This document shows positions 46,431-58,683 of a stretch of DNA of 64,000 bases, piece after piece (within the stretch, counting starts at the first letter, position 1; each line of letters starts with the position of its first letter). A program made the translations under genes and the position numbers. The stretch is from Dugong dugon (lineage: Eukaryota > Chordata > Mammalia > Sirenia > Dugongidae). Below the pieces are notes generated by a model. It was not told the origin of the DNA and made no database searches. It worked only from the letters and a program-made list of their open reading frames with translations. The stretch covers positions 132,416,714-132,480,713 of the forward strand of contig CM057460.1 of assembly GCA_030035585.1 (NCBI GenBank), given 5' to 3'.

Positions 46431-47130
46431 ACATTTCCCTTAATATGTCTTGCCATTTCTTCAAATTCAATAAGCCAGACACTGAACATACCTTCATATT
46501 TTTCTCAAAGATCCCTCCTGGCATTCTGATTTCTCTCACTTAGACCAACAATCACCCAGTCTTTCTCTACTTGACCCTCATGTCCCATAGAGTGCTCAAG
46601 CATAGCTGATCCTTTCTTTCTGTTCCCTCTGACAGCATTACTGCTATCACTTCTAATTCAGGAACTTATTATTTAATGTCTAGAGTACTTCCATTGTCTC
46701 CTTACTGATTTTTCTATTTCCATTCCCTAGCAGACCCTATTATAGCCAGTTGATTTTTCTTCCTACATGTTCTGTTGGCTCTTGTCACTCCCTTGCTTAA
46801 GATCTTCAATTTTTTTCCTGATATCTTTTTGGTAACAAATGCCTTAGTTTGGTCATCACAGCTCTATAATCTTGACTCATTTCACTTCTGTATTCAGCTA
46901 TAACAAACCCACTGTGAAACTGTTTTTTGTTTTTTTTTTTGCTTTTATTTCTTTCTGAAATGCTTTCAGAGCTCCTTTTTGCTTATTAAAAATTTGCTAT
47001 TCTTTAAAGCCCAGCTTTATTTTCATCATCTTTACTAATTTCCCCAGACATCCTACCCATCAATTATCTTCTCTATTTGGAACTACTGCTACATGTATTT
47101 CTTATGCCATTTATTTGTCTGATAACTCCC
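46431..47130 (+). mobile_element. Ancient L2-like LINE remnant
   Basis: Decayed sequence with L2 character, similar in style to 10290-11560: CACTCCCTTGCTTAAGATCTTCAA, CTTTAAAGCCCAGCTTTATT and TTCCCCAGACATCC. No coding frame. Family call tentative. Confidence 0.5.
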
Positions 47131-47392
47131 ATCTCCTTGCAGTTTATGTTATTGTATTTAGGTTTTTGTTTTTTCCATCTATAAGAGGTTTAAATTTACA
47201 ATTGCAATTCAAGATATACAGATGTATAATTGTATTATTATTTTTTTACATTAGAACTAGCTTTGCTTGGAATTGAGTTAAACTCTGGAGTTTACACTTC
47301 CTCTGATGAAGGACCTGTTAATTCTCAATAAGCCACTTTCTACACCAGGTTTGTAGTTCTTGTTGTTAGGTGCTGTAGATAGGCTATAGGAA

Positions 47393-47423
<31 letters not shown>

Positions 47424-48765
47424 TTCCATGGCTCTCTAGAAGTATATGAGTGTCAGAATGGGTAGGTGCTGCCATTGTGTCTGCTTGAGTGTGGCAGACT
47501 CATACTGACATTTATCCAAATACATGACTACTTCCTCTTCACTTTCCAAAGAGAAAATGAAGGAACAAACCCAGCGTAACAGATATAACTTGTATGTCTC
47601 CCAGATTCCCTTGACCTCACCTGCCTTGCAACACTTAGCATCTTGTAAAGCCTCTGCTACAGTCATGGTCTACCAATTCTGTGCTCATTTGCCCCATTCT
47701 GCTACCTAAGGCTGGCTAACAAAAACCTTTCCCATCTACTCCCACTTCTGGACAAAGCTGAAATGTCACACTACTGGGCATGAGACATAGCATTTCAATA
47801 AGCTACCAAAGAGGATGAATGACACAATTTGGAAATGCAGGAGAGTTAACTTCCTATGGGAAAAACAGAACACTAGAGGGAGCTGTGCAGATAAGAAACA
47901 AGATCTATATCCTTCCTCCCTCTGAAGAACTTCTCCAAGGCATTGTTTCTTGGTGAGGTTTGTGCAGAAAATTTCCTCATGACTAAGTGGACCATTTACA
48001 GAGGAAGCATCTTGTCTCTCCCCAGCCCTTTGTGAAGCAGTGGCCAACACTGTACTACAGCATCTTGAATTGCTTCCAATCCTTCCATACCTCAAGTATT
48101 TTTTCTCTAGCTCTTAGATTTCTGAGATTGTACCTTTCCAAGAAAACACCAATGCTGAATCCCTCCCTCAGGCTGGTTTCTAGGGAACCTGGGCTAAGTT
48201 ACCAAAGTAGCCTGGTATGCTGAGTTTAATTGGTGAGTTTCTCTATTGCACTCCAAGTTTTAAAACCTGAACTAAAGGTTAGGATTAGACTTCATATAGC
48301 AGTGCAAACTCTCCTTCTCTTTTCTGCTAGTCTTCTTCAAAACTTCCCTACGGTCCAGTAGGGATTTTTTTTTTTTTTTCTTTTTCCTGCTCAGTTCTGT
48401 GATTTTTGAACCTACAAAAGTTTTCTCCTTTCAGTAAAATTTGGGTATTTCCAATGAATGCATTCCTCTCCAGACTATTATTTCTGACAAGAACTTTTAA
48501 AAATCTGTTTTGAAGATCAAGTCTGAACAATAGAAGTTTTGTCTTAGGCGGTGCCTTCTTTCTTCCTGAACAATGATGCTACTGGCTCCAAGTGTTCAGA
48601 GTTCACATTGCATCAAAAAAAATTTCTGGAAATAAAAACCTTGATTCAGTGGAAGTCACTTACTAGTGGAATGATAAATAAGTTTTTATATGTATTCATC
48701 AGTTAAAATTAATTACATATATATCATATCAAGATAATATAATGTTTAGCTGTGTTGCAATTGAT
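47131..48765. other. Intergenic DNA with poly(T) and RTE scrap
   Basis: Poly(T) at about 47392-47416, next to a scrap of RTE 3' end (GTTCTTGTTGTTAGGTGCTG, 47357-47377). Frames at 47766-48095 and 47524-47709 show no domain. No gene recognised. Confidence 0.45.
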
Positions 48766-48777
48766 CAGTTTTATATG

Positions 48778-49835
48778 GCCTCTCTAGTCATGGTCTTGTA
48801 ACTTCCAAAAATGATTGGGTGAGACTCTGCACATAAGGTGCTTATGGCCCACCAAGGGGATTGGACAGCTTGCTAATAATGCAAATAAGGTGCATGGCAC
48901 CCTTGTGGGAGTGGGACCATGCAAATAAGGTATATCAATCCCTAATGAGGGCACTGGTCAGTTTTTCCATCCCACTAGGCTTAAAATGAGGCATCCCAGA
49001 GGTGGAAAGGGGCACCTTACTGTCACAAAGACAGAAGAGACAGGAGTGGAGTGTGTCATTTGGGACTGGATTCCTTGCACTGAGAACCTCCTAGACCCAG
49101 GAGACAGAGAGAGTTGTAACACCATAGATGGTTCAAGACAGTGGGAAGCAACAGCAGAGAAACAGAGGCAGCAGAACCAGGAGACAGACACGAGACGGCA
49201 TGGTGGGCTTCCAGGCCCACGGAGCAAGGCAGATACAGTGGAGTGTCTCTACGCACTTGGTGGTAGCAGCTTGCAGACCCAAAGAGTGAGAAAGCTTAGC
49301 ATCTTCTAGCAGGAGGCTTGCTGGTGGAGTGGAGTGCCTCTGGTCACTTATCAATGGAGCTAAAGAGCTTTGTGACACTTGCCTGAACAGGGCAGAGGAC
49401 AGGCTGGCCCAAGAGGCCCAAGACTCCTGAAGGACCAAAAGGCTGAGGGCCAGGGAGAGGCTGGCTGGTGGGCATCACCAAGAAGCAGTTCTGACCAAAG
49501 AACTGTATCCTGAATTACTCCTTATCCTGAATTGCAACCTGATACTTCCCTAATAAACCCCTCAATTGTGAGTTTGGTCTATGAGTTCTGTGTGGCCACT
49601 GTAACAAATTATCGAACCCAGCAGAGAAGTAGAGAGTGCCATGGGAGGGACAGCTAGCTGGTGTCAAAACTGGTAAAATGGTTAGAGGGTAGAGGTATGT
49701 TTGATCTTTACCTGATAGGACTCAGCCTTGGGCTGTTGGTATTGATTCTCTTTTCTCCCCCTTGTGAAGTTAGAGAAGGTCTGATGTCCCTGTGCCATTT
49801 TTACATTAATGAAATTATGTATCTGAATGGGCACA
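48778..49835 (+). mobile_element. LTR-like block between 12-bp direct repeats
   Basis: 1058 bp bounded by CAGTTTTATATG at 48766-48777 and 49836-49847. It contains two octamer motifs, a segment similar to element A LTRs (GGAGTGGAGTGTGTCATTTG, GAGAACCTCCTAGACCC, 49030-49100), and a segment similar to the element A internal region (AACAGCAGAGAAACAG onward, 49130-49460). Also present: an AATAAA signal near 49552 and a Leu-like primer site (TGGTGTCAAAACTGG near 49659). So it reads as an LTR plus a short internal start. The 12-bp duplication is longer than a retroviral TSD and there is no poly(A), so the mode of insertion is unclear. The frame 48986-49309 is not a gene. Confidence 0.6.
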
Positions 49836-49847
49836 CAGTTTTATATG

Positions 49848-50182
49848 CATGGTAGGTTAATGGGATTTTTTTTTTTAATATTATGTCAATAATTTTCTGA
49901 CTGAAAAGTTTCATATACTTTTAGAAAAAGAAAAGTTAACTTCACTTTAATGTTCAAAATATTATCCTCCTCTACAGGTTACATATTTGATTTAAAACAG
50001 AAATGTAATGTCTTGAGCAAGATATTTTAAATTTCTTAACATCACTAAACAAAGTGTCATGCAAGTAATAGTTTCTCTATTTATTCAATAAATATTAATC
50101 AATTGGTGGCATAAGGATGCCAGATATATTGTGCTTTTTTTATCAACATAGTTATAAAGCATGTACAAATAAACATTCACTA
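49848..50182. other. Unassigned intergenic DNA
   Basis: A/T-rich. TTTATTCAATAAATATTAATC near 50083-50105 may be a scrap of L2 3' end. Nothing else. Confidence 0.4.
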
Positions 50183-50192
50183 ATTCAATAAA

Positions 50193-50470
50193 TCCAGATT
50201 GGAGGAAGACTCATTAACAACCTGCATTATGCAGATGACAGAACCATGCTTGCTGAAAGTGAAGAGCACTTGAAGCACTGACCGATGAAGAACAAAGACT
50301 AAAGCCTTCAGTACAGATTACACCTCAACATAAAGAAAACAAAAAGCCTCACAACTGGACCAATAAGCAACATCATGATAAACGGAGAAAAGATTGAAGT
50401 TGTCAAGGATTTCATTTTACTTGGATCCACAATCAACACCCATGGAAGCAGGAGTTAAGAAATCAAACTA
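50193..50470 (+). mobile_element. RTE LINE, left piece, target of the full L1
   Basis: Sense RTE starting in the RT domain (reads GGRLINNLHYADDRT near 50202-50246) and cut after GAAATCAAACTA by L1. The RTE TSD ATTCAATAAA lies at 50183-50192; its partner is at 58674-58683. The right piece is 58135-58673. Confidence 0.92.
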
Positions 50471-51903
50471 CAGGAGGCAGGGCCAAGATGGCGGAGTAGT
50501 CAGATGCTTCAGGTGTTCCCTCTTACAACAAAGACCCCAAAAAACAAGTGAATCAATTATGTATGACAACCTAGGAGCTCTGAACATATAAGGCACAGTT
50601 GAGGAACAAGACTGAGTGGCAGGGCAAGGGAGAGACAGTTCGGAAGCAGCGAGGAGTTGCCAGACCTGACACAGCAAAGCCTGAGCCCTTCAGCTAGGAT
50701 CAGCTCGGGGGTGAGCAGTGAGGCAGGCAAACAGCAGCAATCGGGAGGCGTTTTCCTCACCGAGAGAGACCCAGCGCCACAGAGTCTTCTCAGGAATCCA
50801 GAACTAGTGAGAAGCAGCCCTCGATCGGCCAAAGATAAGTACTTGTGTCCGGCCTACCGCACAGATCAAAACCACCCCCATTAGGGAAAAAACTCTCTCT
50901 CATCTACCTCCCTGCTCCTTGCCCTGCACTGGGTCTTGGACCGGATTCAGCAACTGCCGAGTACCCTGGGCTGGAAGTAGGACCCGTAATGTGCCCTGAG
51001 CCATTCTCCCAGCCTTGGAGAGTGATCAAACTAACCAACGGGGGAAAAAGTAATCTGCTGGCTCTCCTAAGCCAGGAGCGCAGAATAGGCACAGCTCATT
51101 TGTTTAGGCACAGGCATAACGGATCCACAGACTTTGAGTGCCTTTACCCTGCATAGACTTGGGTGGGTCTATTTCAACAGCTTAGGCCCTCGTTACCACA
51201 GTACAACAGGGTATGTATCTGAAGTCTAACTTCAACTGTTTCAGCTGTGAAGTGGAAGGTTTGTGACATTTGACACTGCTCTGCCCATGAAGCAGGATCT
51301 TCATCTACCTACATCGGGGGCCTGAGGACTGGTGGCTCTGCCCATGCCACTTAGCCACCTGCGATAGGGGCCCAAGAATAAGAAGTACCTTTCAGTCCTT
51401 ACAGCCAACAGCTTCGGGTGTTCATAGTCTGGCTGCAAAACTCACCCATCTACACGCTCTAGGGAAAAGGGACATGCTTTCCTCCTGGACACTAGGTGGT
51501 GGCCGTAGGCCTGCTGCCTTTCTCGGTCTGTGTCCCTTTACTGCAGCTGGATGCCTGTGCCTAGACCAATCACCCATGCCTTTCTAGTACTATAGGTGAG
51601 AGCCTACATCACACATTTGGTGGCCAACTACCTGGACACCTGAGCTGAATCCATACAGGAGGAGTAGGCAGACCCCTGGGTTCACATATTTAGTGGCAGG
51701 TTTGGCCAACTGGGGACAGGATATTGGAGGTTCAAGGGTGCTGGTGACTGGGCTAGCTCACACAAGCAGCCTATCTGGGCATAGCAAAACAAAACAAAAC
51801 AAGAAGCTAAGACACAATAAGGAAACATAAAATAAATAAATATAATAAATTATTGATGGCTTAGAGATAATAGTCAATATCAGATCACATAAAGAGGCAG
51901 AAC
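50471..51903 (+). promoter_or_regulatory. L1 5' UTR / internal promoter with YY1-like site
   Basis: 1.4-kb region upstream of ORF1, richer in GC than its surroundings. AAGATGGCGG at 50485-50494, 15 bases from the element start, matches the YY1 site that positions L1 initiation in other mammals. Small frames on both strands (for example 50845-51156 + and 50557-50832 -) occur here; none has an established function. Confidence 0.8.
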
Positions 51904-53111
51904 ATGATGGCTTCAGTAAGCTCCCAAAACAAAGAACCTAGAAATTTTCCAGAGGCAGAATACAAAAGATTAATATACAGAACTCTTCAAGATATAAGAG
52001 AGGAAATTAAGCAAAATGCAGAACATGCAATAGAGGAAACTAAAAAGATTAGAGAAGAGCATAATGACAAATTTAACAGGTTTCAAAAATCCATAGAGAG
52101 ACAGCAGTGAGAAATCCAAAAGATTAACAATAAAATTTCAGAATTAGACAACTCAATACAAAGTCATAGGAGCAGAATTGAGGCAATGGAAGTCAGAATT
52201 AGTGAGATTGAAGATGAAGCACTTGACACCAACTTATCTGAGGAAAAATCAGATAAAAGGATTAAAAAAATGAAGAAACAGTAAGAATTATGTGGGACTC
52301 TATATCAAGAGGAATAACCTACGAGTGACTGGAGTACCAGAACGGGGGGGGGGGGGGGTTGCGGGTAACAGAAAATACAGAGAGAATTGTTGAAGAATTG
52401 TTGGCAGAAAACTTCCCTGATACCGTGAAAGATGACAAGATATCTATCCAAGATGCTCACAGAACTCCACAAAAGGTAGATCCCAAAAGAAAGTCACCAA
52501 GTTATATTATAATCAAATTTGCCAAAACCAAAGATAAAGACAGAATTTTTTAAAAATTTTTTATTGTACTTTAGACAAAGATTTACAGAACAAATGATTT
52601 CTCATTAAACAGAAAGAAAGAATTTTAAGAGCGGCTAGGGATAAACGAAGTTATCTACGAAGGAGAGTCAATAAGAATAAGCTTGGACTACTCAGCAGAA
52701 ACCGTGCAGGCAAGAAGGCAATGGGATGACATATATAAACCCTTGAAGGAAAAAAATTGCCAGCCAAGAATTATATATCCAGCAAAACTGTCTCTCAAAT
52801 ATTATGGTGAAATTAGGGCATTTCCAGATAAACAGAAGTTTAGGGAATTTGAAGAAACCAAACCAAAATTACAAGAAATACTAAAACTAAAATCAAAAAC
52901 ATCAGATAACAATTCAAGGCTAGAACACAGGACAGAGCAACCAGATATCAACCCAGATAGGGAATTCACCAAAAAAAAAATTAAAGCTAAAACACTGAAT
53001 ATAAGGAAACAGATATCAACATGTAAAAGATTACAACATTACAACAAAAAAGAGAGACTTAAAGAATGTAGACATAGATTTTTCATATGGACAGGAAGTC
53101 AAGGAATATAA
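51904..53111 (+). pseudogene. L1 ORF1 remnant, with internal insertion
   Basis: Starts ATGATGGCTTCAGTAAGC near 51904, with a charged, helix-prone N-terminal region of coiled-coil type (IREEIKQNAEHAIEETKKIR) and a stop after 68 codons. The RNA-binding half continues at 52359-52553 and 52683-53111 (YSAETVQARRQWDDIYKPL). Disrupted by a stop at 52108-52110, a 15-base G run (52344-52358) and a 63-bp L1 tail (52550-52612). The 3' end of the ORF is uncertain, because the last frame may run past the real stop. Confidence 0.82.
52550..52612 (-). mobile_element. 63-bp L1 3' tail inserted in L1 ORF1
   Basis: Antisense L1 tail (TTTTTTATTGTACTTTAGACAAAG to TTTCTCATTAAACAG), the same end sequence as at 33128 and 33496. 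Flanked by near-identical 14-bp duplications, AAAGACAGAATTTT at 52536-52549 and AAAGAAAGAATTTT at 52613-52626 (one difference). A severely 5'-truncated retrotransposition event. Confidence 0.85.
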
Positions 53112-53304
53112 AGACATAAAAGACTGATATAAACTTAGAAATATAGGGGTAATTATTAAGGTAACCACAAAGGAAAGTAACAATCTTACAAGTCAAAATA
53201 AAAAAACAACAAAAATATAAAGATTCAGCAAATACAAAATCAACAACAAAGAAAAAGACGAAAACAAAATACAGAAATAAAAATGACTCAACACAGAAGA
53301 TTAA

Positions 53305-56300
53305 GTGGAACAAAGAAACTGTGAACAACACACAAAAAAAGACATCAAAGTAACATCACTAAACTCAGACCTATCAATAGTTACACTGAATGTAAATGGA
53401 GTAAATGCACCAGTGAAGAGACAGAGAGTGGCAGATTGGATGAAAAAAGCACTATCCATCTGTATACTGACTACAAAGAGACACACTTTAGACTTAAAGA
53501 TGCAAACAAACTAAAACTCAAAGGATGGAAAAAATATATCAAGCAAACAACACTTGAAAAAGAGCAAGAGTGGCAATATTAATCCCTGACAAAAATAGAC
53601 TTGAAAGTAAAATCCACCACAAAGGATAAGGAAGGACACTGTATAAGGAATAAAGGGTCAATACACCAGGAGGACATAACTATAATAAATATTTACACAA
53701 CCAACGACAGGGCTCCAGAATACATGAAACAAATTTTAAAAGCATTGAAAAGAGAGATAGACAGCTCCACAACAGTAGTAGTAGACTTCAACACACCACT
53801 TTCAGTGAAGACAGAACATCCAGAAACAAGCTCAACAAAGACACGGAAGAGCTAAATGCTACTGTCAACCAACTTAATCTCATAGACATATACTGAACAC
53901 TCCACCCAACACCAACACAAGTATACTTTCTTTTCCAATGCACATGGAACATTCTCCAGAATAGACCATATATTAGGCCATAAACCAAGCCTTAAAAACC
54001 AAAATATCATAATATTACAAAGCATCTTTTGTGACCATAAAGCCACAAAAGTAGGAATCAATGACAGAAAAAGCAGGTAAAAAAATCATACACATGGAAA
54101 CTGAACAACACCTTGCTCAAAAACTACTGGATTATAGAGGAAATTAACGATGGAATAAAGAAATTCATAGAATCAAACGAGAATGAAAACACATCCTACC
54201 AGATCCTTTGGGACACAGCAAAAGCAGTGCTCAGAGGACAATTTACTGCAGTGAATACACAGTACCAAAAAGAAGAAAGGGTCAAAATCAAAACATTAAC
54301 CCTAGAACTGGAACAAGTAGAAAGAGAGCAGAAAAAGAAACCCTCAGCCTCCAGAAGTAAGGAAATAATAAGAATTACAGTAGAATTAAATGAAATAGAG
54401 AATAGAAAAACAATTGAAGGAGTTAACAAGACCAAAACTGGTTCTTTGAAAAGATCAACAAGTTGATAAACCATTGACCAATCTGACAAAAGAAAAAGAG
54501 GAGAGGAAGTAAATAACTTACATAAGAAATGAGATGGGTGATATCACAACTGATCCAGCTGAAATTAAAAGAACCATAACAGAATACTATGAAAAATTGT
54601 ACTCTAATGAATTTGAAAACCTAGAGGAAATGGACAAATTTCTAAAAACTCACTACTTACCTAAACTAACACAAACTGAGGTAGAACAACTAAATAAACC
54701 CATAACAGAAGAAGAGATTGAAAAGGTAATTAAAAAGCTCCCAACAAAAAAAAACCCTGGCCCAGATAGCTTCACTGGAGAATTCTACCAAACTTTCAGA
54801 GAAGAGTTACCACCACTACTACTAAAGGTATTTCAGAGCATAGAAAAGGATGGAATACTCCCAAACTCACTCTGTGAAGCCAGCATAACCCATACCAAAA
54901 CCGGGTAAAGACACCACAAAAAAAGAAAATTATAGGCCAATATCCATCAAGAACATCGATGCAAAAATCCTCAACAAAATTCGAGCCAATAGAATTCAGC
55001 AACATATCAAAAAAATAATTCATCATAATCAAGTGGGTTTTATACTAGGTATGCAGGGATGGTTCAACATTAGAAAAACAATCAACATTATCACATAAAT
55101 AAAACAAAAGACAAGAACCACATGATCTTATCAATTGATGCAGAAAATGCATTTGACAAAGTCCAACACTCATTCATGATAAAAACTCTCAACAAAATAG
55201 GAATAGAAGGGAAATTCCTCAATGTAATTAAGGGCATTTATACAAGGCCAACAGCCAATATCATCTTAAATGGAGACAGTTTGAAAGTATTCACCATGAG
55301 AATGGGAAACAGACAAGAATGCCCTTTATCACCACTCTCATTCAACACCGTGCTGGAGGTCCTAGCCAGAGCAATTAGGCTGAAAAAGGAAATAAAGATT
55401 ATCCAAACTGGTAGGGAAGAAGTCAAAGTATCTCTGTCTGCAGATGATATGATCTTATACACAGAAAACCCTAAAGAATCCACAAGAAAACTACTGGAAC
55501 TAATAGAAGATTTCAGCAAATGTTCAGGATACAAGATAAACATAAAAAATCAGTTGGATTCCTTTACAACAACAAAGAGAACTTCGAAGAGGAAATCACC
55601 AAATCAATACCATTTACAATAGCCTCAAAGAAGATAAAATACTTAAGAATAAATCTAACTAGAGACATAAAAGACCTATATAATGAAAACTACAAGACAC
55701 TACTGCAAAAAAATAAAAAGAGACCTTCAAAAGTGGAAAAACATACCTTGCTCGTGGGTAGGAAGACTGAACATTGTGAAAATGTCAATTCTACCCAAAG
55801 TGATCTACAGATGCAATGCAATCCCGATCAAAATTCCAACCACATTTTTAAATGAGATGGAGAAAGAAATCACCCACATCATACGGAAAGGGAAGAGGCC
55901 CTGGATAAGTAAAGAATTACTCAAGAAGAATAACAAAGTGGAAGGCCTCAGACTACCAGATTTTAGAACCTATTATACCCCCAAGGTAGACAAAACAGCC
56001 TGGTACAACAGTAGATACATAGACCAATGGAACAGAATTGAGAATCCAGACATATATTCACCCACCTATTAGCAGCTGATATTTGACAAAGGCCAAAAGT
56101 CTGTTAATGGGGAAAAGAGAGTCTCTTTAACAAATAGTGCTGGCATAACTGGATATCCATCTGCAAAACACTGAAACAAGACACATACCTCACACCATGC
56201 ACAAAAACTAACTCAAAATGTATCAAAGACCTAAATATAAAATCTAAAACAGTAAGCTCATGGAAGAAAAATAGGGGCAATTCTAGGAGCTCTAATACAT

Positions 56301-57130
56301 GGCATAAACAGAATATGAACTATAGGTAACTATGCACAAGCACCAGAAAAGAGACTAGATAAAAAAGAGTTCCTAAAAATTAAACACTTTTGCTGATCCA
56401 AAGACTTCACCAAAGAGTAAAAAGATAACCTACAGACTGGGAAAAAAATTTTGGCTATGATAAATCTGATCAGCATCTAATCTCTAAAATCTACAAGATA
56501 CTGCAACAACAGAAGGACAGATAACCCAATTAAAAAATGTGCAAAGGATATGAACAGGCACTTCGCCGAAGAAGATATTCAGGCGGCTAACAAAGACATG
56601 AAGAAATGTTCACCATCTTTAGCCATTAGAGAAATGCAAATCAAAACTACAATGAGATATCATCTTACCCCAACAAAGCTAGCATTAATCCAAAAAGCAC
56701 AAAATAATCAATGATGGAGAGGTTGTGGAGAAAATGGAACACTTACACACTGTTGGTTGGAATGTAAAATGGTACAACCACTTAAAGCTAGAAATGTAAG
56801 TACCATGTGATTCAGCAACCCCGTTCCTTGGAATGTATCCTAGAAAAATAAGAGCTGTCGCAAGAATAGATATATGCATACCCATGTTCGTTGCAGCACT
56901 GTTCACAATAGCAAAAAGATGGAAATAACTTGGTGTCCATCAACAGATGAATGGATAAACAAATTATGGTACATCCACACAATGGAATACTACTCAATTA
57001 TAAAGAACAATGATGAAGCCGTGAAACATCTTATAACATGGAGGAATCTGGAGGGCATTATGCTGAGTGAATTTAGTCAGTCACAGAAGGACAAATATGG
57101 TATAAGACCACTATTATAAGAAATCAAGAA
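53305..57130 (+). pseudogene. L1 ORF2 remnant (endonuclease-reverse transcriptase)
   Basis: Endonuclease about 53340-54070: TLNVNGVNAP near 53385, and C-D-H in IFCDHKATKVGI near 54020 where the other copy has S-D-H. RT about 54530-55622 in two main frames (54534-54908 and 55122-55622), with [11 protein letters not shown] and SADDMILY near 55435, where the copy at 3112 has FADD. C-terminal blocks at 55683-56072 and 56874-57119. Multiple frameshifts, including one after 54905. Two catalytic-motif substitutions plus the breaks make it inactive. Confidence 0.92.
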
Positions 57131-58122
57131 AAGGTTTAAACACAAAAGAAAACATTTCTTGATGGTTAAGAGGGTGAGGAGGGAGGGTGAGGTTTATTTA
57201 CTAACTAGATGGTAGACAAGAATTAACTTAGGTGAAGAGAAGGACAGCATACACTACAGGTGAAGTCAGCACAACTGGACTAAACCAAAGCTAAGAAGTT
57301 TCCTCAATATGATCAACCACTTTGAGGGACAGAGAAGCAGGGGTGGGGGTCTGGGGATCATGTTTTCAGGGGGTATCTAAATGGCATAACAAAGTTTATT
57401 AAGAAAATGTTCTGTATCTTACTTTGGTGAGTGGTGTCTGGAGTCTTAAAAGCTTGCAAATAGCCATCTAAGATGCATCAATTAGTCCCAACCACTTGGA
57501 GTAAAGGAGAATGAAGAACACCAAAGACACAGGAATGTATTAGCCCAAGAGACAGAAAGGGCCACATAAACCAGAGACTTCATCAGCCTGAAACCAGAAG
57601 AACTAGATGGTACCTGGCTACCACCAGTGACCGTCCTGACAGGGAACACAACAGAAAGTCCCTGATAGATCAGGGGAAAGGTGGGATGCAGAACTCAAAT
57701 TCTAATAAAAAGACCAGACTTACATGTCTGGCTGAGACTGGAGGAACCCCGGAAAACGTGGCCCCTGTATTCTCTATCAGCCCAGAACTAAAACAATTTC
57801 CGAGGCCAACTCTTCAGACAAAGTTTGGACTAGACTGTGCGACATAAAATGGTACTCATGAAGAGTATGCTTCTTAGCTCAAGTAGATACATGAGACTAA
57901 ATGAGCAGCTTCTGTCCTGAGGTGAGATGAGAAGGCAGAGAGGATTAGGAGCTGGTTGAATGGACATGGCAAATCAGGGGTGGAAAGGAGGAATGTGCTG
58001 TCACAGCATAGGGAGAGCAATTAGGGTCACGTAACGATGTATGTACAAATTTTTGTATAAGAGACTAATTTGAAATGTAAACTTTCACTTAAACTACAAC
58101 AATAATCAAAAAAACAAAAAAG
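57131..58122 (+). other. L1 3' UTR of the full-length copy
   Basis: Collinear with 4741-5795. The G-rich tract is at 57171-57192 (reduced to two- and three-G runs). The element ends AATAATCAAAAAAACAAAAAAG before the TSD; the last 80 bases differ from the end of the first copy, suggesting a different tail variant. Confidence 0.82.
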
Positions 58123-58134
58123 GAAATCAAACTA

Positions 58135-58673
58135 TGCATTGAATTGGGCAAATCTGCTGCAAAAGATCTCTTTAAAGTGTTAAAAACCAAAGATGTCACT
58201 TTAAGCACTAAGGTGCCCCTGACCCAAGCCATGGTGTTTTAAATGGTCTGTTATGTATCCGAAATCTGGACAAGGAATAAGGAAAACCAAAGAAGAATTG
58301 ATGCCTTTGAATTATAGTTTTGGCAAAGAATATTGAATATATCATGGACTACCAAAAGAACTAACAAATCTGTTTTAGAAGTACAGCCAGGATGCTACTT
58401 AGAAGCGAGGATGGAGAGACTTCCTCTCACATACATTGGACATGTCATCAGGATGGACCAGTCCCTGGAGAAGGACATCATGGTTGGTAAACTAAAGGGT
58501 CAGCAAAAAAGAGGAAGACCCTCAATGAGCTGGATTGACACAGTGGCTGCAAGAACGTGCTCAAACATATGAACAATCATAAGGATTTTGCAGGACCAGA
58601 CTGTGTTTATTTATTCTATACATAGGGTCGCTATGTGTTGGAACCGACTCAACAGCACCTAACAATAACAACG
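58135..58673 (+). mobile_element. RTE LINE, right piece
   Basis: Continues the RTE cut at 50470 (TGCATTGAATTGGGCAAATC) through the C-terminal region (frame 58333-58572, PLTYIGHVIRMDQSLEKD) to GCACCTAACAATAACAACG. Followed by the RTE TSD ATTCAATAAA at 58674-58683. Confidence 0.93.
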
Positions 58674-58683
58674 ATTCAATAAA

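Larger units (their letters stand above)
50471..58122 (+). mobile_element. Full-length L1 LINE, 7.65 kb, 12-bp TSD
   Basis: Complete L1 with 5' UTR (50471-51903), ORF1, ORF2, 3' UTR and A-rich end, inserted in an RTE copy. TSD GAAATCAAACTA at 50459-50470 and 58123-58134. The first bases ACAGGAGGCAGGGCCAAGATGGCGG-like region marks the genuine 5' end. Both ORFs are disrupted, so the element is inactive, though it is little changed overall relative to the copy at 1-5795. Confidence 0.95.

Noticed and set aside
48986..49309. 107-codon frame, possible small gene
   Set aside because: It lies wholly in the LTR-like repeat block and overlaps frames on the other strand, with no domain.
50557..50832. 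Antisense frame in the L1 5' UTR, a possible ORF0-like gene
   Set aside because: Primate ORF0 is also antisense in the 5' UTR, but I see no shared sequence or conserved start, and open frames are expected in GC-richer DNA.
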